DNA from: an uncultured Phascolarctobacterium sp.
GTDB lineage: Bacteria; Bacillota; Negativicutes; Acidaminococcales; Acidaminococcaceae
Length of the DNA stretch: 28,636 nucleotides
NCBI GenBank assembly: GCA_900544795.1
Contig: UQWM01000026.1
Span: 1 to 28,636, forward strand
Direction of reading: 5' to 3'
Part shown: one piece after another, positions 23,843-28,636 of the stretch
How positions within the stretch are numbered: the first letter of the stretch is position 1
Layout: every line of letters starts with the position of its first letter
Made by a program: the position numbers and the translations under genes
The notes under the pieces: generated by a model
Told to the model about the DNA's origin: nothing
Seen by the model: the letters and a program-made list of their open reading frames with translations, nothing else
The model's database searches: none

Positions 23843-24784
23843 ATGAGCAGAGAAAAGATAAAAAAACAAATACAATATAGCAGAACATATAGATATATTG
23901 AAATGGATAAAATAAATGTATTCTTAGGTATTTTTCTTAGCATAATACCTCTATGTTTAAATGTTGCGTTTACTAAAAAAGCTAAAAAGAATGATGTAAT
24001 GGTTTTTTCTTTAGCGGTAAATCTGCCAACTGGTAAAGATGCGTTGCATGAATTTGATCCTGTTATGGATGAAGATCTGGTTGAGAAAGCACGTTTTGGA
24101 GAAGGATTAAATTTTACACCGGCTATTTGGTATTATTATAATCGTGACGATAAAAACACCTTTATTTTCGGAACTTATTACACTTTAGGAGGTAGATACG
24201 ACCTCACGCCCAGTATGTGGGTAGAACCGGGAAATGCTTGGGTTAAGGAAATGCGTTGGCAACACTTAAACAAAAAATTTCAATTTTTAGCAGGGCTTTC
24301 CCATACTTCTTATGAAAGAACCCGAGAAAATACTTTGGAATATACTTCTGGCCATCAATTTAAACCGGAGTTGACCTTCAACTATGCGCCTGACAATACT
24401 CAGTTTTTTACTGCGTATTATTGGCATACTCAAGAAGATCCTTTGCGTTACGCTACTTTTGATCGAATCAATGAAACCAGACGTGGCAGGAATTATGGAT
24501 TGCAGTGGTCAAAGGATATTCCAGATAACAGACGGATACGTTTGTTGGTAGATTGGCTAAATAGCAGCGGTGAAAATTATGACCCGTTGACGAATATTTC
24601 AACTAATCAACGCAGAAAGACGACTTTCGGGATTGGTTTTGATCAGTATTTTAAAGAGCGCTCAGAGAAACTGTCGTTGGATATTGAAACGTTCAGAATG
24701 AAGGATGGCGCTGTAACTGATACCAGCAGTGATAATAACTATCGTGGTTTTAATGTGTATTTAACCTATTTGAAGTATATGTGA
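23843..24784 (+). CDS. Putative outer-membrane beta-barrel protein, possibly N-terminally truncated
   Basis: I do not recognise the family with certainty. The 313-residue product is full of alternating, aromatic-rich strands from about residue 52 onward (VFSLAVNLPTGKDA, NTFIFGTYYTLGGRYDL, KFQFLAGLSHTSYERT, TQFFTAYYWHT). It ends in YLTYLKYM, all typical of outer-membrane barrels. The first 50 residues differ: a Lys-rich start and one hydrophobic stretch (about 24-43) with no clear cleavage site, encoded by very AT-rich DNA. It may be an odd signal sequence, or the gene may have lost its true N-terminus. AAAAGGTG precedes ATG 23843. It has its own promoter candidate and terminator. Confidence 0.6.
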   Translation: MSREKIKKQIQYSRTYRYIEMDKINVFLGIFLSIIPLCLNVAFTKKAKKNDVMVFSLAVNLPTGKDALHEFDPVMDEDLVEKARFGEGLNFTPAIWYYYNRDDKNTFIFGTYYTLGGRYDLTPSMWVEPGNAWVKEMRWQHLNKKFQFLAGLSHTSYERTRENTLEYTSGHQFKPELTFNYAPDNTQFFTAYYWHTQEDPLRYATFDRINETRRGRNYGLQWSKDIPDNRRIRLLVDWLNSSGENYDPLTNISTNQRRKTTFGIGFDQYFKERSEKLSLDIETFRMKDGAVTDTSSDNNYRGFNVYLTYLKYM

Positions 24785-24815
24785 GTGGTATAGAACGCTA
24801 AGAAATACTTAAATC

Positions 24816-24850
24816 AACCTCAAATTTGAAAAAATTTGAGGTTTTTCTTT
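24816..24850 (+). terminator. Terminator after the barrel gene
   Basis: A perfect 12-bp stem (AACCTCAAATTT at 24816-24827, complement at 24832-24843) with a GAAA tetraloop is followed by a T-rich run. Confidence 0.9.
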
Positions 24851-25079
24851 TTCTTTTGGTAGTTTGTGATAAAATACAATAAAATTTTAGAAAAACCAGG
24901 AAATATTAGATGAAAAATATCCGCCGAAAGCGGAAATATCCACAATAAAAGTTTACAAAAACAAAAGAAAACATGTAAAACATATTACAAAGTTACGCAA
25001 AAGAAACGCTAGGCTCCGTGTAATACAGAAAACACGGTTTGATGCGGGTTTGCGCTTGTAAAAAAATCAAGAAAAAGTA

Positions 25080-25108
25080 TTGACACAGCCAGGTGGCAGT
25101 GTTACAAT
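25080..25108 (+). promoter_or_regulatory. Promoter of the str operon
   Basis: A perfect -35 TTGACA (25080-25085), 17 bases, TACAAT (25103-25108). Transcription near 25115 leaves a leader of about 42 nt. It gives the str genes a promoter of their own, independent of rpoBC. Confidence 0.87.
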
Positions 25109-25156
25109 ATGTAAGTATCTCGGGATAGCTATGCGCTTTTACAAGGAGGGTTTGTG

Positions 25157-25408
25157 ATGACAGTAGAGTTGTTAAAGCAAGCAACGAAGCGAGTTGTCGG
25201 TAATAAGCAAACCGCTAAAGCGATTCAAAAAGGTTCTGCCAAAACAGTCTATGTAGCTGACGACGCAGATGTCCGGGTTGTGCAGCCGTTGCTTGATGCC
25301 TGTGCTGAAGCACAGGTTGATGTAGAAAGAGTGGCAACTATGCAGGAACTCGGTAAGGCCTGCGGAATCCACGTCGGTGCAGCGACAGCCGCGATACTCA
25401 AAGGTTGA
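25157..25408 (+). CDS. rplGB: L7Ae/L30e/S12e/Gadd45-family ribosomal protein (YbxF-like)
   Basis: This protein has 83 residues from ATG 25157 (AGGAGGG at 25144-25150; a GTG at 25154 is too near). It resembles the small L7Ae-like protein YbxF, which binds kink-turn RNA and sits just before rpsL in Bacillus. Visible features are KQTAKAIQKGSAKTVYVADDADVRVVQPLLDAC (the L7Ae nucleotide-binding core, about 17-49) and a CGIHVGAATAAIL C-terminus. Its role in bacteria is not settled. It is the first gene of the str operon here. Confidence 0.85.
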   Translation: MTVELLKQATKRVVGNKQTAKAIQKGSAKTVYVADDADVRVVQPLLDACAEAQVDVERVATMQELGKACGIHVGAATAAILKG

Positions 25409-25480
25409 TAGGGATCTGGAGGCTTTGCTGAAGGATTTTTATAATCATTAAAATCTATTTATTTGGAAGGAGGTGCCGAT

Positions 25481-25864
25481 ATGCCTACAATTAACCAATT
25501 GGTTCGTAAAGGTAGAGAAGTTTTGACTGTCAAATCCACAGCTCCGGCATTGAAAGAATGCCCGCAAAAACGTGGCGTTTGTACTAGGGTTTACACTACA
25601 ACCCCTAAAAAACCTAACTCTGCTCTTCGCAAAGTAGCTCGTGTACGTTTAACTAACGGTATCGAAGTTACTGCTTACATTCCTGGTATCGGCCACAATC
25701 TGCAGGAACACAGCGTTGTCCTGATTAGAGGCGGAAGAGTTAAAGATCTTCCTGGTGTGCGTTACCATATCATTCGTGGTGCACTTGACACTGCAGGCGT
25801 TGCCAACCGCAATCAAGCCCGTTCTAAATACGGTGCTAAACGCGCTAAAGCAGCTAAAAAGTAA
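25481..25864 (+). CDS. rpsL: 30S ribosomal protein S12 (uS12)
   Basis: This protein has 127 residues from ATG 25481 (MPTINQLVRKG), preceded by the very strong GGAAGGAGGTG (25465-25475). The frame is open to an upstream TTG that overlaps this ribosome site, so the longer form is not real. S12 lies at the decoding centre. The TTPKKPNSALRK loop has Lys43 and the RVKDLPGVRYH loop has Lys88, the wild-type residues whose change gives streptomycin resistance, so no resistance substitution is present. The gene follows the L7Ae-like gene and precedes rpsG in the conserved str order. Confidence 0.98.
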   Translation: MPTINQLVRKGREVLTVKSTAPALKECPQKRGVCTRVYTTTPKKPNSALRKVARVRLTNGIEVTAYIPGIGHNLQEHSVVLIRGGRVKDLPGVRYHIIRGALDTAGVANRNQARSKYGAKRAKAAKK

Positions 25865-25908
25865 TCGAGTCTACACAACGAATTGATAATCCATAAGGAG
25901 GGAAACAC

Positions 25909-26379
25909 ATGCCGAGAAAAGGCCCTGTAACAAAAAGAGACGTTTTGCCGGATCCCGTATACGGTTCAAAACTTTTAACAAGATTTATTAACAAAATTAT
26001 GCTTGACGGCAAAAAAGGCGTTGCTGAGCGCATCGTATATGATGCTTTCGATCTGGTCCGTTCTAAAACCGGTAAAGATCCTCTCGAAGTATTCGACACA
26101 GCTATGAAAAACGTTATGCCGCTTCTGGAAGTACGTGCTCGCCGCGTTGGTGGTGCTAACTACCAAGTGCCGGTTGAAGTTCGTGCAGACCGTAAAACCA
26201 CCCTTGGTATTCGCTGGCTGGTCAACTACTCCCGTTTGCGTGGTGAAAGAACCATGTGCGAACGCGTTGCTGGTGAGATCATGGACGCAGCAAACGCTGC
26301 TGGCGCTGCTGTGAAAAAACGCGAAGATACCCACAAGATGGCTGAAGCAAACAAAGCGTTTGCACATTACCGCTGGTAA
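25909..26379 (+). CDS. rpsG: 30S ribosomal protein S7 (uS7)
   Basis: This 156-residue protein has the standard length. It starts MPRKGPVTKRDVLPDP with a clear AGGAGGG. The core LLTRFINKIMLDGKKGVAERIVYDA (about residues 22-46) and VEVRADRKTTLGIRWLVNYSR (about 87-107) match the family. S7 nucleates assembly of the 30S head and contacts E-site tRNA. In E. coli it represses the str operon; no such leader is obvious here. The fusA gene starts 37 bases after its stop. Confidence 0.98.
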   Translation: MPRKGPVTKRDVLPDPVYGSKLLTRFINKIMLDGKKGVAERIVYDAFDLVRSKTGKDPLEVFDTAMKNVMPLLEVRARRVGGANYQVPVEVRADRKTTLGIRWLVNYSRLRGERTMCERVAGEIMDAANAAGAAVKKREDTHKMAEANKAFAHYRW

Positions 26380-26415
26380 TGGTCGCCTGATCCCTAGAAC
26401 GAGGAGGATAAATAA

Positions 26416-28500
26416 GTGGGCAGACAATTTCCGCTTGAAAAAACAAGAAACATCGGCATCATGGCGCACATCGATGCTGGTAAAACTACTACGACTGAAC
26501 GTATTCTGTTCTACACCGGTAGAGTACATAAAATCGGTGAGACCCATGATGGCGGCGCTACCATGGACTGGATGGTTCAGGAGCAAGAACGTGGTATCAC
26601 TATCACTTCTGCTGCTACCACCTGTCAATGGGATGGTCACCGCATCAACATCATCGACACACCTGGTCACGTTGACTTCACTGTAGAGGTTGAACGTTCC
26701 CTGCGCGTACTTGATGGTTCTGTTGCAGTATTCTGTGCCAAAGGCGGCGTTGAACCTCAGTCTGAAACCGTATGGCGTCAGGCTGATAAATACGGCGTAC
26801 CGCGTATGGCATATGTAAATAAAATGGATATCACCGGCGCTGACTTCTACAATGTAGTCTCAATGATGAAAGATCGTTTGGGTGCCAACGCTGTGCCTAT
26901 CCAATTGCCTATCGGCTTTGAAGATACCTTTGAAGGTATGGTCGATTTGGTAAAAATGAAAGCTATCGTTTACAGTGATGCTCTCGGTAAAGAAGAAGAG
27001 TTCGTTGAAATTCCGGCTGAAATGGTCGAAAAATCTAACGAATATCGTCAGGCTTTAATGGAAGCGGTTGCTGAAAGCGATGACGAACTGATGATGAAAT
27101 ACCTCGAAGGCGAAGCACTGACTGAAGAAGAAATCATGGCCGGTATCCGCAAACAAACTATTGCTTGCAAAATGACTCCGGTATGCTGTGGTTCTTCCTA
27201 CAAAAATAAAGGCGTACAGCCTTTGTTGGATGCAGTTGTAGCTTATATGCCTGCTCCTACCGATGTTCCTCACATCAAAGGCGTGAACCCTGAAACCGGC
27301 GAAGAAGATGAGCGTCCTTCCAGCGACAGCGAGCCGTTCTCTGCACTGGCTTTCAAAATCATGACCGACCCCTTTGTTGGTAAACTGGCCTTCTTCCGCG
27401 TTTACTCCGGTACTCTCGGCTCCGGCTCTTATGTTTACAACTCCACCAAAGGCAAAAGAGAACGTATCGGCCGTATCCTGCAAATGCATGCTAACCATCG
27501 TGAGGAAATCGACATGGTTTACTCCGGTGATATCGCTGCGGCAGTAGGTCTGAAGGATACTACTACTGGTGATACTCTCTGCGACGAGAAAAAACCTATT
27601 ATCCTGGAATCTATGGTATTCCCTGATCCGGTAATTTCTGTAGCTGTTGAGCCTAAAACCAAAGCTGACCAAGAAAAGATGGGCATTGCTCTTCAAAAAT
27701 TGGCAGAAGAAGATCCGACTTTCCGCGTTCATACTGACCCGGAAACCGCACAAACCATTATCTCTGGTATGGGCGAGTTGCATTTGGACATCATTGTTGA
27801 CCGCTTGCTGCGTGAATTCAAAGTAGGCTGCACCGTCGGTAACCCGCAGGTTGCTTACCGCGAAACTATCCGCAAAGCTGTTAAATCCGAAGGCAAGTTC
27901 GTACGTCAATCCGGTGGTAAGGGCCAATACGGTCATTGCTGGTTGGAACTTGAACCGCGTGAACCCGGTGAAGGCTTCCTGTTCGAGAACAAAGTTGTCG
28001 GCGGTTCTGTACCCCGAGAATACATCGGACCTATCGAAAATGGTGTTAAAGAGGCTATGGCAAACGGCGTAGTTGCCGGTTACCCGATGGTTGACATCAA
28101 GGTTACCGTTTATGACGGTTCTTACCACGAAGTCGATTCCTCTGAAATGGCCTTTAAAATCGCAGGCTCTATGGGCTTCCGCTCCGGTGCTACTAAAGCT
28201 AATCCGGTAATTCTCGAACCTTACATGAAAGTCGAAGTTACTGTTCCTGAAGATTACATGGGCGATGTTATCGGCGACTTGAACTCTCGCCGTGGCCGTA
28301 TCGAAGGTATGGAAGCTCGCAACGGCGCACAAGTCATCAACGCATTTGTTCCTCTTTCCGAAATGTTTGGTTATGCTACCGACCTGCGTTCTAAAACTCA
28401 AGGCCGTGGCAACTACTCTATGGAAGTTGACCATTACGAAGATGTACCGAAGAATATCGCTGAAGCTATCGTAGCAAAGAACAAAGGCACTCAAGCCTAA
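26416..28500 (+). CDS. fusA: Elongation factor G
   Basis: This 694-residue translocase GTPase moves mRNA and tRNAs through the ribosome. It starts at GTG 26416 with GAGGAGG nearby. The G motifs are present: AHIDAGKTT (about 17-25, P-loop), RGITI switch I, DTPGHVDF (about 80-87) and NKMD (about 135-138); the G5 motif is GSSYKNKG. Domain IV contains RQSGGKGQYGHCW and the GSYHEVDSSEMAF region. The length and the rpsL-rpsG-fusA-tuf order argue for the canonical EF-G rather than a paralogue such as TetM or FusB-related factors. Confidence 0.98.
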   Translation: MGRQFPLEKTRNIGIMAHIDAGKTTTTERILFYTGRVHKIGETHDGGATMDWMVQEQERGITITSAATTCQWDGHRINIIDTPGHVDFTVEVERSLRVLDGSVAVFCAKGGVEPQSETVWRQADKYGVPRMAYVNKMDITGADFYNVVSMMKDRLGANAVPIQLPIGFEDTFEGMVDLVKMKAIVYSDALGKEEEFVEIPAEMVEKSNEYRQALMEAVAESDDELMMKYLEGEALTEEEIMAGIRKQTIACKMTPVCCGSSYKNKGVQPLLDAVVAYMPAPTDVPHIKGVNPETGEEDERPSSDSEPFSALAFKIMTDPFVGKLAFFRVYSGTLGSGSYVYNSTKGKRERIGRILQMHANHREEIDMVYSGDIAAAVGLKDTTTGDTLCDEKKPIILESMVFPDPVISVAVEPKTKADQEKMGIALQKLAEEDPTFRVHTDPETAQTIISGMGELHLDIIVDRLLREFKVGCTVGNPQVAYRETIRKAVKSEGKFVRQSGGKGQYGHCWLELEPREPGEGFLFENKVVGGSVPREYIGPIENGVKEAMANGVVAGYPMVDIKVTVYDGSYHEVDSSEMAFKIAGSMGFRSGATKANPVILEPYMKVEVTVPEDYMGDVIGDLNSRRGRIEGMEARNGAQVINAFVPLSEMFGYATDLRSKTQGRGNYSMEVDHYEDVPKNIAEAIVAKNKGTQA

Positions 28501-28536
28501 TATAAAGTAAAACCTAATTTAAGGGAGGAAAAATAA

Positions 28537-28636
28537 ATGGCAAAGCAAAAATACGAAAGAACCAAACCGCATGCTAATATCGGCACTATCGGTCACGTTG
28601 ACCATGGTAAAACAACCCTGACCGCAGCAATCACCA
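28537..28636 (+). CDS. tuf: Elongation factor Tu, N-terminal start (partial)
   Basis: The first 33 codons of a second tuf gene, running off the right edge. MAKQKYERTKPHANIGTIGH is the standard N-terminus, followed by the P-loop GHVDHGKTT. AGGGAGG lies 8 bases before the ATG. It follows fusA directly, as in most str operons. The window therefore begins in one tuf and ends in another, in the same orientation about 28.5 kb apart. Confidence 0.97.
   Translation, partial: MAKQKYERTKPHANIGTIGHVDHGKTTLTAAIT

Larger units (their letters stand above)
24785..25156 (+). other. Gap between barrel gene and str operon
   Basis: These 372 AT-rich bases hold the barrel gene terminator and the str promoter. 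Between them are small hairpins: CCGC-CGAAA-GCGG inside ATATCC..GGAAATAT near 24918-24937, and CCGTGT/ACACGG at 25016-25037. A 12-codon frame (24910-24948, Arg/Lys-rich) has little support. I see no real gene here. Confidence 0.6.

Noticed and set aside
24910..24948. 12-codon basic leader peptide frame
   Set aside because: Only a weak ribosome site, no attenuator structure right after it and no link to a downstream gene.
27055..28494. Long reverse-strand open frame (479 codons) opposite fusA
   Set aside because: It is the antisense shadow of a conserved gene, has no ribosome site or recognisable domain, and such frames are common opposite codon-biased genes.

Overview
The window comes from a bacterium whose core gene order is Firmicute-like: tuf, rpmG-secE-nusG-rplK-rplA, rplJ-rplL, rpoB-rpoC, then an L7Ae-like gene, rpsL-rpsG-fusA-tuf. 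It also encodes what looks like an outer-membrane beta-barrel. That combination points to a diderm Firmicute, most likely the Negativicutes (Acidaminococcaceae/Phascolarctobacterium-like is my tentative guess; I could not test it). Every gene I accept lies on the + strand, and GC content looks moderate by eye.

Layout. (1) 1-3630: the tail of one tuf gene, a terminator and promoter, then rpmG, secE, nusG, rplK, rplA, a structured L10 leader with attenuator, rplJ, rplL and a terminator. (2) 3640-11700: a strong promoter and a roughly 200-nt leader ending in an intrinsic terminator, then rpoB and rpoC and a strong terminator. (3) 11700-17650: purine operon purE-purF-purM-purN-purH-purD, with a structured 5' leader. 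The purH gene encodes only the IMP cyclohydrolase domain. (4) 17720-19234: an IMP dehydrogenase of the unusual Tritrichomonas foetus type. (5) 19280-22003: a polar amino-acid ABC transporter (lipoprotein, permease, ATPase) with an elaborate hairpin-rich gap after the lipoprotein gene. (6) 22081-23700: an exported DUF4127 protein. (7) 23750-24850: a beta-barrel protein, possibly N-terminally truncated, behind a promoter-like site with a G7 run in its spacer. (8) 25080-end: the str operon (L7Ae-like, rpsL, rpsG, fusA, start of a second tuf).

How it works together. Regions 1, 2 and 8 make the transcription and translation core. They are separated by promoters, attenuators and terminators that allow independent control. 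Regions 3 and 4 make IMP and divert it to XMP/GMP, so they supply nucleotides to that machinery. Regions 5-7 are envelope and transport functions. Compared with the rpoC-ybxF-rpsL order known from Bacillus, about 13.4 kb of metabolic and envelope genes sits between rpoC and the str operon.

The strongest leads are the protozoan-type IMP dehydrogenase, the single-domain PurH, a possible phase-variable promoter in front of the barrel gene, the rpoB and purE leader RNAs, the nested inverted repeats between the transporter genes, and a triplicated segment in RpoC. I did not find a CRISPR array, transposase, prophage or tRNA gene.
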